Source: Vibrio taketomensis | GTDB taxonomy: Bacteria > Pseudomonadota > Gammaproteobacteria > Enterobacterales > Vibrionaceae | Assembly (NCBI RefSeq): GCF_009938165.1 | Contig: NZ_AP019649.1 | Location: forward strand, 2,356,001 to 2,420,000 | Reading direction: 5' to 3' | Length of the DNA stretch: 64,000 nucleotides | In this document: in pieces, positions 30,352-39,457 of the stretch | Position numbering within the stretch: the first letter of the stretch is position 1 | How the letters are laid out: each line of letters starts with the position of its first letter | Program-made: the position numbers and the translations under genes | Notes under the pieces: model-generated | What the model saw: only the letters and a program-made list of their open reading frames with translations | Database searches by the model: none | What the model was told of the DNA's origin: nothing

Positions 30352-32304
30352 TTAATAGCTAGTCTTCATTTCGTTTGGTTTGAGAAAAGCGCCGTCTGCA
30401 CTGAGCAGATCTCGATAGTAAAGTTCAAACATTAAAATGTTCTGAACATAACCTCGCGTTTCATTGAACGGGATAGCTTCGATAAATGCGTAAGCATCTA
30501 ATTTTCCCTGCGTTCTTCCACGCCACGTTTTTACTCTTCCTGGCCCAGCATTATACGCAGCGAACGCAAAAATTCGATTGTTATCGTATTTATCCAACAA
30601 ACTCTGCAAGTAGCGACTGCCAATCTCGATGTTTTTACCCACCTGATACAAATCATGACTGCCTTGATACGATAACTCGTATTTACGCGCTGTGTATTTT
30701 GCGGTTGAAGGCATGATTTGCATGATACCTCTGGCCCCTACTGGTGATTTAGCCTCAATATCCATCGCACTCTCTTGACGCGCTAGAGACATGAGAGTGA
30801 TTGGATCAACATTGTGTTTTTCACCATAGAAGTTAAACCACCAGCGATGAGCAAGCGGAAAACGCAACTTCACGTTGTCCCACATTTTGGCTTCAATACT
30901 GCCTGTGACGGTTAAGTGATGCCAATTTTTATGCGCCGCGTAAGCAGTGAGCATTTCCTGCTGTTGTTTATCGACTCTACGCAGCAGGTGACGCCATTCA
31001 CTTTTGGCTGCGCTTATCTTGTCGCGCGCAATTAACTCGTCAATACGAAGCAGGGCTTTGTTATACGGTTTGACAAGTGACATATCGAGCTCAAGCGTAG
31101 ACGTCGGGTAATCAATTGAACGACCTAATTCTCTTGCCGCGGCGACGCTATAAAAATTACGTTTACCGACAATTTTCTCTAAGCGTTCTTTTCCTTGCTT
31201 CTGCTTTCCTTCAGCAAGCTCTGCGCGCGCTAACCAATACTGCCAACGTAAATTGTTTTGGCTTTGACTTGGTAACAATTCGATCCATTGTATCAACCCA
31301 GGCCAATCGGCTTGCTGAATCGCTAAACGCGCTCGCCGCTCAATCAATTTCACGTTACTTGACGTGGTAATCTGCTGATCACGCCATTTCTGTAAAGTGC
31401 TAGAGTCCGTATTGATTAAGCGAAACGAAATATAGTCCGCTAATGCCTGAGCCTGCTTGGCTGGGATCTTTTGACTCTTCACCACATTCGCCCATGCCTG
31501 CTGGGCATCAACAACATCCATTCGCGCCAATTTTTCCAGCGCCATTTCACTCTGTTGTCGATTAAAATCATTCACTGCTTGTTGCTTGGCAAACTTTTCA
31601 ACACTGTTGGGTTGATTAAAAAGAGCCAACATATGCTGCGCTTGCTGCTTCGCTTTCGATGAAGACAATTGCTTGGATAGGTACTTTAATAAACTGCCAT
31701 TTCGAGCGTCGAAAGCCAGCAACATTCTCTCCAGCACTAACTGATCAGTGCGCAATCCAGCTTTATCCCAAGCATCAAATAACGGATCACATGCCTTGGA
31801 AACACTGCTACCGTGCAACCACATATCTTCCGCACCTTTAAAAGCGAGCTGTGAATGACCCGTTTTCAACTGAGCATAGTAATAATGACATTGGTAGCTC
31901 TCACCACGGGGTAACTCGGTTTGAAACTCCAGCAGCTTGGTCCACTGTTTATTGCTGGCTAAGCGATCAATATATGGGGCTCGAATTCGCTTAGAGAAAG
32001 GAAAATCACGGTATTGTTCGATGAAACCTTCCACTTGTTGCGGTGACTTTTGGTCTAGGTCAACTAAAAATGCACGATAGTCCACGTAAGGCGTCAATGG
32101 ATAATTCGCGATCTTATCTCGCATCGCGAGATACGCATCGACCTGTTTCTTATCCAATAAAGTTTGAGCTTGGTCATACCAATCTCGTTGTTGTGTCAAG
32201 GTGCTATGCGAGCTAGCACTGCCAGTTGCGCTGTAGATCATCGCAGAGATAACGACTAACGATGAAGGAAGACGATACAGCGTCTTAGGAATTTTTGGCG
32301 TCAT
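30352..32304 (-). CDS. slt: Soluble lytic murein transglycosylase Slt70
   Basis: Periplasmic exolytic transglycosylase. After a signal peptide (LPSSLVVISAMIYSATGSASS) comes the doughnut-shaped superhelical U and L domain (about residues 35-460). The C-terminal SLT domain follows, with catalytic glutamate in RQESAMD, then VGARGIMQIMPSTA and AAYNAGPGRV. Start at 32304 (MTPKIPKTLY, 650 residues) is chosen because AGGACGAG lies just upstream; an upstream frame of 33 more codons would disrupt the signal peptide. It is followed by trpR. Confidence 0.93.
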   Translation of the reverse strand: MTPKIPKTLYRLPSSLVVISAMIYSATGSASSHSTLTQQRDWYDQAQTLLDKKQVDAYLAMRDKIANYPLTPYVDYRAFLVDLDQKSPQQVEGFIEQYRDFPFSKRIRAPYIDRLASNKQWTKLLEFQTELPRGESYQCHYYYAQLKTGHSQLAFKGAEDMWLHGSSVSKACDPLFDAWDKAGLRTDQLVLERMLLAFDARNGSLLKYLSKQLSSSKAKQQAQHMLALFNQPNSVEKFAKQQAVNDFNRQQSEMALEKLARMDVVDAQQAWANVVKSQKIPAKQAQALADYISFRLINTDSSTLQKWRDQQITTSSNVKLIERRARLAIQQADWPGLIQWIELLPSQSQNNLRWQYWLARAELAEGKQKQGKERLEKIVGKRNFYSVAAARELGRSIDYPTSTLELDMSLVKPYNKALLRIDELIARDKISAAKSEWRHLLRRVDKQQQEMLTAYAAHKNWHHLTVTGSIEAKMWDNVKLRFPLAHRWWFNFYGEKHNVDPITLMSLARQESAMDIEAKSPVGARGIMQIMPSTAKYTARKYELSYQGSHDLYQVGKNIEIGSRYLQSLLDKYDNNRIFAFAAYNAGPGRVKTWRGRTQGKLDAYAFIEAIPFNETRGYVQNILMFELYYRDLLSADGAFLKPNEMKTSY

Positions 32305-32407
32305 GTGTTCTCGTCCTAGTGAGAATCGATTTGTCCGTTCTAAGCATTCCCGTAAGACGGCAAACTGATAAAGCTGAATGCACGGGCTGCTTGGAATAAA
32401 CAACTTC

Positions 32408-32439
32408 TATACTCAAGTGACCTCAAAGGCTCGGGTATA
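32408..32439. repeat. Short palindromic repeat remnant related to 52320-52501
   Basis: TATACTCAAGTGACCTCAA at the left end matches the reverse complement of the right end of the 182-bp element at 52320-52501 (TATACTCAAGTAACCTCAAG) except one base, and it closes with GGGTATA. It looks like an internally deleted copy that kept only the ends. Confidence 0.55.
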
Positions 32440-32488
32440 AAAAGTATTTTAATTATTTCCGCTGGGTATAAAGCGATATGCTCAGATT

Positions 32489-32520
32489 ATTTCATATAAG
32501 TGTGACACATTTAATGAAAT
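32489..32520. promoter_or_regulatory. 32-bp dyad upstream of slt/ettA
   Basis: ATTTCAT (32489-32495) and ATGAAAT (32514-32520) are exact inverted repeats around a central GTGTGACAC (32500-32508), itself a dyad, with nearly the same centre. It resembles an operator for a dimeric regulator; none can be named. Confidence 0.4.
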
Positions 32521-32652
32521 CCGCTTCCCTGATTAGCAAATTTCGCTAGTATGCTTTGTCTGTCTACACCAATTGTCAGGATCGGTAACATTGCTTGTTC
32601 GGTTGGTGTAAAATACACGTTTATGTATATGGAAAGTTAGGAACGATCGGCA

Positions 32653-34320
32653 ATGGCTGAATACGTATATACCATGTCGCGGGTGAGCAAAATTGTGCCA
32701 CCGAAGCGTCAAATTCTTAAAGACATTTCTCTAAGCTTCTTCCCGGGTGCAAAAATCGGCGTACTTGGTCTAAACGGTGCAGGTAAATCGACTCTACTAC
32801 GCATCATGGCCGGTATCGATACTGATATCGACGGTGAAGCACGTCCACAACCAGGTCTTAACGTAGGTTACCTACCACAAGAGCCTGTACTGGATGAATC
32901 AAAAACGGTTCGTGAAGTAGTAGAAGAAGCCGTAGCCGATGTCGCTGGTGCACTAAAGCGCCTTGACGAGGTATATGCTGCTTACGCTGAAGAAGATGCT
33001 GATTTTGATGCGCTAGCAAAAGAGCAAGGTGAACTTGAAGCGCTTATTCAAGCGAAAGATGGTCACAACTTAGAAAATGCTCTAGAGCGTGCAGCTAATG
33101 CTCTACGCCTACCGGAATGGGATCAAAAAATCCAATTCCTATCGGGTGGTGAGCGTCGCCGTGTGGCTATCTGTCGTCTACTACTAGAAAAACCAGACAT
33201 GCTACTACTCGACGAACCAACCAACCACTTGGATGCTGAATCCGTGGCATGGCTAGAACGTTTCCTAGTGGATTACACCGGTACTGTAGTGGCTATCACG
33301 CACGACCGTTACTTCCTAGATAACGCGGCGGGCTGGATTCTAGAACTTGACCGTGGTGAAGGTATTCCATGGCAAGGTAACTACACCTCTTGGCTAGAGC
33401 AAAAAGATGCACGTCTACAACAAGAAGCATCACAAGAAAGCGCTCGTCAAAAGACCATCGAGAAAGAACTTGAGTGGGTACGTAAAAACCCTAAAGGTCG
33501 CCAAGCAAAATCTAAAGCACGTATGGCGCGCTTTGAAGAACTGCAAAGCACTGATCACCAAAAACGTAATGAGACCAACGAGCTGTTCATTCCGCCAGGT
33601 GAGCGCCTAGGTGACAAAGTTATCGAAGTTAAGAACCTGACCAAGTCATTTGACGGCCGTGTTCTGATTGATGACCTGTCATTCAACATGCCTAAAGGTG
33701 CAATCGTCGGTATCATCGGTGCCAACGGTGCAGGTAAATCGACTCTGTTCAAAATGCTAAGCGGAACAGAACAACCTGACTCAGGTACTATCGAGATGGG
33801 TGACACTGTGAAACTGGCGTCAGTGGATCAGTTCCGTGACTCGATGAACGATAAGAACACCGTATTCCAAGAAATCTCGGAAGGCGCTGATATCATCAAG
33901 ATCAACAACTTTGAAATCCCAGCACGTGCTTACTGCTCTCGCTTTAACTTCAAAGGCTCTGATCAACAAAAAGTGATTGGTGAGCTGTCTGGTGGTGAGC
34001 GTAACCGTGTTCACCTCGCGAAACTACTAAAAGCAGGCGGTAACGTACTGCTACTCGATGAACCAACCAACGACCTAGACGTTGAAACTCTACGTGCACT
34101 TGAAGAAGCGCTACTAGAATTCCCAGGTTGTGCAATGGTTATCTCGCACGACCGTTGGTTCCTAGACCGTATCGCAACACACATCATCGACTACCGTGAT
34201 GAAGGCCAAGTTAACTACTACGAAGGTAACTACTCTGAATACATGGATTGGTTGAAGAAGACATTGGGTCCTGAAGCTGCTGAACCGCATCGCATCAAGT
34301 ACAAACGAATTGCGAAATAA
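32653..34320 (+). CDS. ettA: Energy-dependent translational throttle protein EttA (ABC-F)
   Basis: ABC-F ATPase that binds the ribosomal E site and gates early elongation according to ATP/ADP. Two nucleotide-binding domains: Walker A GLNGAGKST (about residue 39) and GANGAGKST (about 357); signatures SGGERRRVA and SGGERNRVH; Walker B LLLDEPTNHLD and LLLDEPTNDLD. Between them are the arm (about 95-140) and the linker rich in K and R (RKNPKGRQAKSKARMARFEEL). No membrane segments. The 555-residue length and MAEYVYTMSRVSKIVPPKR start are diagnostic. Highly biased codons point to strong expression. Confidence 0.97.
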   Translation: MAEYVYTMSRVSKIVPPKRQILKDISLSFFPGAKIGVLGLNGAGKSTLLRIMAGIDTDIDGEARPQPGLNVGYLPQEPVLDESKTVREVVEEAVADVAGALKRLDEVYAAYAEEDADFDALAKEQGELEALIQAKDGHNLENALERAANALRLPEWDQKIQFLSGGERRRVAICRLLLEKPDMLLLDEPTNHLDAESVAWLERFLVDYTGTVVAITHDRYFLDNAAGWILELDRGEGIPWQGNYTSWLEQKDARLQQEASQESARQKTIEKELEWVRKNPKGRQAKSKARMARFEELQSTDHQKRNETNELFIPPGERLGDKVIEVKNLTKSFDGRVLIDDLSFNMPKGAIVGIIGANGAGKSTLFKMLSGTEQPDSGTIEMGDTVKLASVDQFRDSMNDKNTVFQEISEGADIIKINNFEIPARAYCSRFNFKGSDQQKVIGELSGGERNRVHLAKLLKAGGNVLLLDEPTNDLDVETLRALEEALLEFPGCAMVISHDRWFLDRIATHIIDYRDEGQVNYYEGNYSEYMDWLKKTLGPEAAEPHRIKYKRIAK

Positions 34321-34372
34321 TTGAATTAAATTGCAACGCAGAGCGTGTGAGTTCTGTGCTTGAAATTTATCC

Positions 34373-34400
34373 AAAGGCCGCTATCATAGCGGCCTTTCTT
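34373..34400 (+). terminator. Terminator after ettA
   Basis: AAAGGCCGCTA - TCA - TAGCGGCCTTT followed by CTT; perfect eleven-base stem. Confidence 0.85.
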
Positions 34401-34519
34401 ATAATGAAGGGCGCGTATGCATCCGGAAAACGACCTTCATCACTAAGTTAAAATAAATCCAAATGGTAACTGGACATCTTCTGTTAAGCTGAATAAAAAC
34501 CGAAGATAGAGAGTAAATC

Positions 34520-34891
34520 ATGATTGAACGTCGCCGATTTTCACGCATCGTATACCAAGCTGTCGCATTGATTACCCAAGGTAACCAACAAGTAGAAGCG
34601 AGCGTCAAAGACCTTTCATTGCATGGTTTATTACTCCATTGCCCAACAAATCATCAACTCAATCGTGACCAAGCTATCAAAGTGAAATTTCCACTTGCAG
34701 ACAGCCATATTGAGATTGCTTTGCATGGGCGCATTGTCAGTGACATGAACGGACTTACCCGCGTGATCATTGAACACATAGATGTCGAAAGTATCAGCCA
34801 CCTCAAACGCATTGTGGAACTCAACGTCGGTGACGACGAGTTGCTACACCGCGAATTAGAACAATTATCAGACCTCGGTCCATTTTCATAA
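34520..34891 (+). CDS. PilZ-domain c-di-GMP binding protein
   Basis: Single-domain PilZ protein of 123 residues. Both ligand motifs are present: RRRFSR at residues 4-9 (RxxxR) and DLSLHG at about residues 32-37 (D/NxSxxG). It should act as a cytoplasmic c-di-GMP receptor, but no effector domain or target is evident. It ends 9 bases before the M23 peptidase gene and is likely co-transcribed with it, which suggests a link between c-di-GMP and wall hydrolysis. MbaA, a predicted c-di-GMP phosphodiesterase, is encoded 5 kb away. Confidence 0.9.
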   Translation: MIERRRFSRIVYQAVALITQGNQQVEASVKDLSLHGLLLHCPTNHQLNRDQAIKVKFPLADSHIEIALHGRIVSDMNGLTRVIIEHIDVESISHLKRIVELNVGDDELLHRELEQLSDLGPFS

Positions 34892-34900
34892 TCAAGCTGT

Positions 34901-35893
34901 ATGAGTCGTAAAAAAATCACCATTTCCATTCCGACTAGCCAAGGTGCTCAACACTTTTTTGTCAGTCGAAATACTGCCCTAATCTCTATTGTCACTCTAA
35001 TATCGGTTGTTATCTTTATCGCCAGTTACATGGGATATCGTACCGTACAGATTGAACATCTGAGTCAAGCGTACACTGACACAAACGCGAAAAAACTGGC
35101 TTTAGAGCAGTTGTATGAAGAACAACTCGACACGTCGCATACTCTGTCACAAGAACTAGAACAAAAGCGCGACCAATTACACCTATTAGGCAAACGAGTT
35201 TATGATGTTGAAAGCGTGCTCGGCCTGTCTGACGATACGCCATTAGATGAAAACAATCTTGAATATCGCCTAGACGCAGCAGCGATTGATTCTGCAGTAC
35301 GTGCCACCATGTTTCGCATGATCCCTAATGAGTCTCCTCTTGATTATCAACGTGTTTCTTCCTCTTACGGCAGACGCACTAACCCAATCAGCGGCAAACG
35401 CCACACGCATACTGGGATTGATTTAACTTGTAAACGTGGCACTGTCATCATTGCCCCTGCGGATGGTGTTGTGGAGACTGTGCGACCAAGTAAAAAAGGC
35501 TTTGGTAACTTCCTTACTGTCCGCCACGCATACGGCTTTATGACCTCCTATGCTCACTTGGATAAGTTTAAAGTCAAAAGCGGACAATTTGTCACTAAAG
35601 GGGAAGAAATTGCGCTATGTGGTAACTCAGGAAACTCAACGGGCCCACATTTACATTATGAAGTGCGTTTTTTAGGTCGTTCACTCAATCCGCAATACAC
35701 TATGGACTGGACACCAGAGAACTTTAACTACTTGTTCGAAAAAGAGAAGAAAGTAAAGTGGAGCTCATTGGTTAAATTAATCGACGACAATGTGCGCCTT
35801 CAAGTGAACCTCACCCAGAAACCTTTTGTTGAGCAGGCGGTCGATACAGTAAAAAACACGACCAAACAAGCGCAACAAGTCAGTGTTCAGTAG
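34901..35893 (+). CDS. M23 family (LytM) metallopeptidase, membrane-anchored
   Basis: Zinc peptidase or regulator of wall hydrolysis. One N-terminal membrane helix (about residues 25-45, ALISIVTLISVVIFIASYMG), a coiled-coil segment (about 50-105), then the LytM domain (about 140-265). The zinc ligands are intact: H170 and D174 in HTHTGID, and H250/H252 in GPHLHYEVR. It therefore looks catalytically active, unlike EnvC-type activators. 330 residues. It is downstream of the PilZ gene with 9 bases between them. The substrate cannot be named from sequence. Confidence 0.88.
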   Translation: MSRKKITISIPTSQGAQHFFVSRNTALISIVTLISVVIFIASYMGYRTVQIEHLSQAYTDTNAKKLALEQLYEEQLDTSHTLSQELEQKRDQLHLLGKRVYDVESVLGLSDDTPLDENNLEYRLDAAAIDSAVRATMFRMIPNESPLDYQRVSSSYGRRTNPISGKRHTHTGIDLTCKRGTVIIAPADGVVETVRPSKKGFGNFLTVRHAYGFMTSYAHLDKFKVKSGQFVTKGEEIALCGNSGNSTGPHLHYEVRFLGRSLNPQYTMDWTPENFNYLFEKEKKVKWSSLVKLIDDNVRLQVNLTQKPFVEQAVDTVKNTTKQAQQVSVQ

Positions 35894-35903
35894 CTAATAA
35901 AGC

Positions 35904-35932
35904 AAAAAAGCTGCCTTTCGGCAGCTTTTTTT
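35904..35932. terminator. Bidirectional terminator between the M23 gene and tyrA
   Basis: AAAAAGCTGCC - TTTC - GGCAGCTTTTTT. Its right edge touches the tyrA stop codon, so both convergent genes use it. Confidence 0.88.
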
Positions 35933-37058
35933 AGCTTCTTTGGATTGCGTCGTTTGCTTGTTTTAACAAGTTTTGACTCTCTTGCATAAACTGATGCGAA
36001 TAGTCACCAAACCAATCTCCAACCTGATTAAAGCTATCAATAAACGCCGCTTTATCGTGATTATCCAACACCTGAATCGCTTCACCAAAACGTTGATGGA
36101 AACGTTTAATCATATCGATGTTCTCTTGAGACGAGAGAATGATATCACCGTACAGATTGGGGTCTTGGCCAAATAAGCGTCCAACCATTGCTAATTCCAA
36201 GCGATAAATTGGCGAGCTTAATTGCATCAATTTATCGATATTTGGGTTTTCTTTGCTCAAATGCAAACCGTAGGCGTACGAAGTAAAGTGACGCAATGCC
36301 TGAATAAGCGTCATACCATGATCATGCTCTTCTGCATCAATTTGACACAGACTCGCCCCCCAGATGACAAACTGTTTGAGTAACCATTGGTATTGCTCTT
36401 CTCCACGACCATCACAGTACACGATCACCTGTTTAGCAAGACTAGGTACGTCAGGGCCAAACATTGGATGTAAACCAATAACCGGACCTTGATGCACTCT
36501 CAACATCGCATTGAGTGGTTTCGATTTGATGGATGTTAAATCACACAGAATACAATCCTGCGGCAAGTTACCCAGTTTTTCGATCACACCCTCAGTAAGA
36601 TGAATCGGTACCGTGACCACCACAAGCCCTGCACCATCGAGTATTTCCTCAGCTCGATGCCAATCTTGGCTGCCGAGAATTTTCACCTGATAGCCAGAAA
36701 GAGTAAACATACGCGCAAATAAACCGCCTAATTGGCCTTTACCACCGATGATCACCACAGAACGTAACTCAGGGTTCAAACACTTAAATCCTGAATCTTT
36801 TTCACTGGCATACGACTCACGCATAGTGCGACGCAAAATATCTTCGATCAGCTGAGGCGGAACGCCGATCCTCTCAGCTTCAGCTCGGCGCGAGGCTAAC
36901 ATCGCCGCTTCGCGATCAGGGGCATAAATGGGTAAGCCATGCTGACTCTTAACCTCACCCACTTGCTCTACCAGCGCGAGGCGCTGAGAGAGAAGATTCA
37001 GTATTTGCTTATCTACTGCGTCAATTTGATCGCGCAGTTGGTTTAACTCTTCGGCCAT
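35931..37058 (-). CDS. tyrA: Bifunctional chorismate mutase / prephenate dehydrogenase (T-protein)
   Basis: Makes prephenate and oxidatively decarboxylates it to 4-hydroxyphenylpyruvate in tyrosine synthesis. AroQ mutase domain at about residues 1-90 ([19 protein letters not shown]) and a NAD-binding dehydrogenase domain from about residue 100 with [18 protein letters not shown]. 375 residues, as in E. coli. It lies 20 bases after the DAHP synthase gene, the classical aroF-tyrA operon under TyrR. Confidence 0.97.
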   Translation of the reverse strand: MAEELNQLRDQIDAVDKQILNLLSQRLALVEQVGEVKSQHGLPIYAPDREAAMLASRRAEAERIGVPPQLIEDILRRTMRESYASEKDSGFKCLNPELRSVVIIGGKGQLGGLFARMFTLSGYQVKILGSQDWHRAEEILDGAGLVVVTVPIHLTEGVIEKLGNLPQDCILCDLTSIKSKPLNAMLRVHQGPVIGLHPMFGPDVPSLAKQVIVYCDGRGEEQYQWLLKQFVIWGASLCQIDAEEHDHGMTLIQALRHFTSYAYGLHLSKENPNIDKLMQLSSPIYRLELAMVGRLFGQDPNLYGDIILSSQENIDMIKRFHQRFGEAIQVLDNHDKAAFIDSFNQVGDWFGDYSHQFMQESQNLLKQANDAIQRS

Positions 37059-37078
37059 GGGTATCCTTACTCTGCTAC

Positions 37079-38152
37079 TTAGGCTGGCAAACGGTCTTTC
37101 AAAAATGGGACTAATGCGGTATGCGCATGACGTAATAATGTCTCAGTTGTTTGCCAGTCAATACAAGCATCTGTTATCGAAACACCATATTGCATCTCAT
37201 TTATTGGCAAATCTGACGACTGATTACCCGCATTGATATGGCTTTCGATCATTAAACCAATAATCGATTTGTTACCTTCACGAATCTGATGAATCACATC
37301 TTCAGCCACTAAAGGTTGGCGACGGTAATCTTTACGAGAGTTCGCGTGGCTGCAATCCACCATTAGCGAAGCGTCTAACCCCATCTTCGCCATTTCCTGT
37401 TCGCACTCAGCGACTGACACGGAATCATAATTGGTTTGTTTACCGCCACGTAAAATCACATGACCATTTGGGTTACCTTGTGTCGTCAGTAACGCGACTT
37501 CCCCTTCACGGCTGATACCCATGAAGCGATGGCTTGATGATGCTGCTTGCATCGCATTAATCGCGGTAGAAAGACTACCATCAGTGCCATTTTTAAAACC
37601 GATCGGCATCGAGAGGCCACTGGCCATTTCACGGTGCGTTTGTGATTCCGTAGTTCGAGCACCAATCGCGGCCCAGCTAAATGTATCTGCTAAGTATTGT
37701 GGACTAATTGGATCCAGCGCTTCGGTCGCAAGAGGAATCTCCATTTCAGCCAGCTCGACCAACAATTGGCGTCCCACATGCAAACCATGCTCAATATCAA
37801 AGCTGCCATCAAGATGTGGGTCATTAATTAGCCCTTTCCAACCAACCGTTGTACGAGGTTTTTCAAAGTAAACGCGCATCACAATGTAAAGTTGGTCGCT
37901 TAATTGTTCAGACAATGATTTTAAGCGTTTGGCGTATTCTTTTGCCGCTTCGACATCGTGGATTGAACATGGACCGCAGACCACGAGCATACGGTGATCT
38001 TTCTTGTGAATAATATCAGCGATAGTTTGACGGGATTGTTGAATAAAGCGACGCGCTTTTTCACTAAGAGGCAATTTGGCTTTCAATTCATCAGGAGTAA
38101 TAAGTACCTGTTCATCGATAATATTAACGTTGCTCAATTCACTTTTTTGCAT
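37079..38152 (-). CDS. aroF: 3-deoxy-7-phosphoheptulonate (DAHP) synthase, AroF type
   Basis: First step of the shikimate pathway: PEP plus erythrose 4-phosphate to DAHP. Class I DAHP synthase signatures: [10 protein letters not shown] (about residue 60), [31 protein letters not shown] and [12 protein letters not shown]. 357 residues. Among the paralogues AroF/G/H the operon position before tyrA and TyrR-like boxes upstream point to the tyrosine-sensitive AroF. Confidence 0.93.
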   Translation of the reverse strand: MQKSELSNVNIIDEQVLITPDELKAKLPLSEKARRFIQQSRQTIADIIHKKDHRMLVVCGPCSIHDVEAAKEYAKRLKSLSEQLSDQLYIVMRVYFEKPRTTVGWKGLINDPHLDGSFDIEHGLHVGRQLLVELAEMEIPLATEALDPISPQYLADTFSWAAIGARTTESQTHREMASGLSMPIGFKNGTDGSLSTAINAMQAASSSHRFMGISREGEVALLTTQGNPNGHVILRGGKQTNYDSVSVAECEQEMAKMGLDASLMVDCSHANSRKDYRRQPLVAEDVIHQIREGNKSIIGLMIESHINAGNQSSDLPINEMQYGVSITDACIDWQTTETLLRHAHTALVPFLKDRLPA

Positions 38153-38247
38153 GACCCACTCCGTGTACTTATTTATTTACACCTTAATTTCCATTTAGTT
38201 AAGGTTCGTATGAGCAATAAGATAACAGGTCGATTTATATTTTCAAG

Positions 38248-38265
38248 CGTAAACATTAATAAACA
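38248..38265 (-). promoter_or_regulatory. Candidate weak TyrR box upstream of aroF
   Basis: CGTAAA - CATTAA - TAAACA, an 18-base degenerate match to TGTAAA-N6-TTTACA, five bases from the stronger box. Paired strong and weak TyrR boxes are known before aroF in E. coli. Confidence 0.45.
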
Positions 38266-38270
38266 TTTGG

Positions 38271-38288
38271 TGTAAAAGTTAAATTACA
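38271..38288 (-). promoter_or_regulatory. TyrR box upstream of aroF
   Basis: TGTAAA - AGTTAA - ATTACA, matching the TyrR consensus TGTAAA-N6-TTTACA at all but one position. It lies 119 bases before the aroF start. Confidence 0.7.
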
Positions 38289-38324
38289 CACCAACAGTGA
38301 GCGGCATTAATTGCCCAATATAAC

Positions 38325-38346
38325 GAGCCGTCTACTCAGACGGCTC
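38325..38346 (-). terminator. Hairpin after nagZ
   Basis: GAGCCGTCT - ACTC - AGACGGCTC, nine perfect pairs 25 bases past the nagZ stop. The T content after the stem on the minus strand is modest (CGTTATATT), so termination is likely but not certain. Confidence 0.6.
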
Positions 38347-38370
38347 TATTAATCATCGTGTAAATAGACG

Positions 38371-39357
38371 TTATTGGTCCAGAATACGCTTCATCGCATC
38401 AGAGGCTTGACGCCATTTGTCACTACTTTGTAGTTCACCCAGAGTAAATGACTGCTTTTTCAGCAACTGCATCGCTTCAGGGAATTCTAAAATAGGTAAG
38501 TTATCCAAGACTTCAATTTGCGAATCACGATTATTGCAAACCAGCACCATATCGCATCCAGCCACTAATGCTTGGTGAGAACGTTCAGCAGGCCCGCCCA
38601 TCACGGCAGCACCTTCCATGTTTAAGTCATCCGAGAAAACAATGCCTTTAAAACCTAATTGTTCACGCAACACTTTTTTTAGCCAGAACTGAGAACCACT
38701 GGCAGGTTGATCATCATAATTAGGATAAATCACATGCGCTGGCATCATGGCATCTAACGTTCCTGCTTCTATCTGTGCTTTGAAAATCGCCATGTCGCGC
38801 TCAAGAATGGTTTGACGATCATCATATGGAGTTTCAAGATGTGAATCGGCCAATACGCCGCCATGCCCAGGGAAATGCTTACCCGTCGTCGCCATACCTA
38901 CCGATTTCATACCACGCATGTAGGCGCTGCTGTGACGTAAAACGGTATCGATATCCTCACCAAAAGCGCGATCGCCAATCGCCTTACACTCAAAACCTTG
39001 GTCTAAAACAGGGGCGAAACTAAGGTCTATATCATGAGCGATTAACTCCGCTGCCATTAACCAACCACCCAGCTCCGCCATCTGTTCGCTGTTTGATTGC
39101 TCTGCATATAGCTTGGCTGCTGGAATGCGAGAGAAACCGTCACGAAAGCGCTGAACGCGTCCCCCTTCTTGATCAACACCAATCAAAATAGGTCGTTTTG
39201 CTGCTTTACGAATTTCATGATTCAACGCTAATAATTGTTTACTGTCATGATAGTTACGCGCAAATAGAATCACCCCACCCACGGTTGGGTGCTGCAAAAT
39301 TTCTTTGTCTTCGGCGCTTAACTCATATCCAGCCACGTCCAGCCATAACGGTCCCAT
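38371..39357 (-). CDS. nagZ: Beta-N-acetylhexosaminidase NagZ
   Basis: Cytoplasmic family GH3 enzyme that removes GlcNAc from GlcNAc-anhydroMurNAc-peptides in wall recycling; its products induce AmpC in species with AmpR. Motifs: [19 protein letters not shown] with the catalytic acid/base histidine nearby, and [10 protein letters not shown] with the nucleophile aspartate. 328 residues. Divergent from anmK, which acts on the anhydroMurNAc produced in this route. Confidence 0.97.
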   Translation of the reverse strand: MGPLWLDVAGYELSAEDKEILQHPTVGGVILFARNYHDSKQLLALNHEIRKAAKRPILIGVDQEGGRVQRFRDGFSRIPAAKLYAEQSNSEQMAELGGWLMAAELIAHDIDLSFAPVLDQGFECKAIGDRAFGEDIDTVLRHSSAYMRGMKSVGMATTGKHFPGHGGVLADSHLETPYDDRQTILERDMAIFKAQIEAGTLDAMMPAHVIYPNYDDQPASGSQFWLKKVLREQLGFKGIVFSDDLNMEGAAVMGGPAERSHQALVAGCDMVLVCNNRDSQIEVLDNLPILEFPEAMQLLKKQSFTLGELQSSDKWRQASDAMKRILDQ

Positions 39358-39457
39358 AATTTCTCCTCTTTGCGCTGTAATTTCGCTTTGGGTTTGAGGT
39401 TATTCTGATTATTCTAGGTTTACAACGGATAAGTGAGCGAGTGGTGAAAAATTGGAT

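Larger units (their letters stand above)
32305..32652. other. 348-bp divergent promoter region between slt and ettA
   Basis: No gene. It contains a short repeat remnant (32408-32439), a concentric dyad at 32489-32520 and a likely ettA promoter with -10 TAAAAT at 32609-32614. The -35 is weak (GTAACA or TAACAT near 32585-32591), and an ACACCAA / TTGGTGT inverted repeat (32576-32582, 32603-32609) brackets the promoter spacer. Confidence 0.5.
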
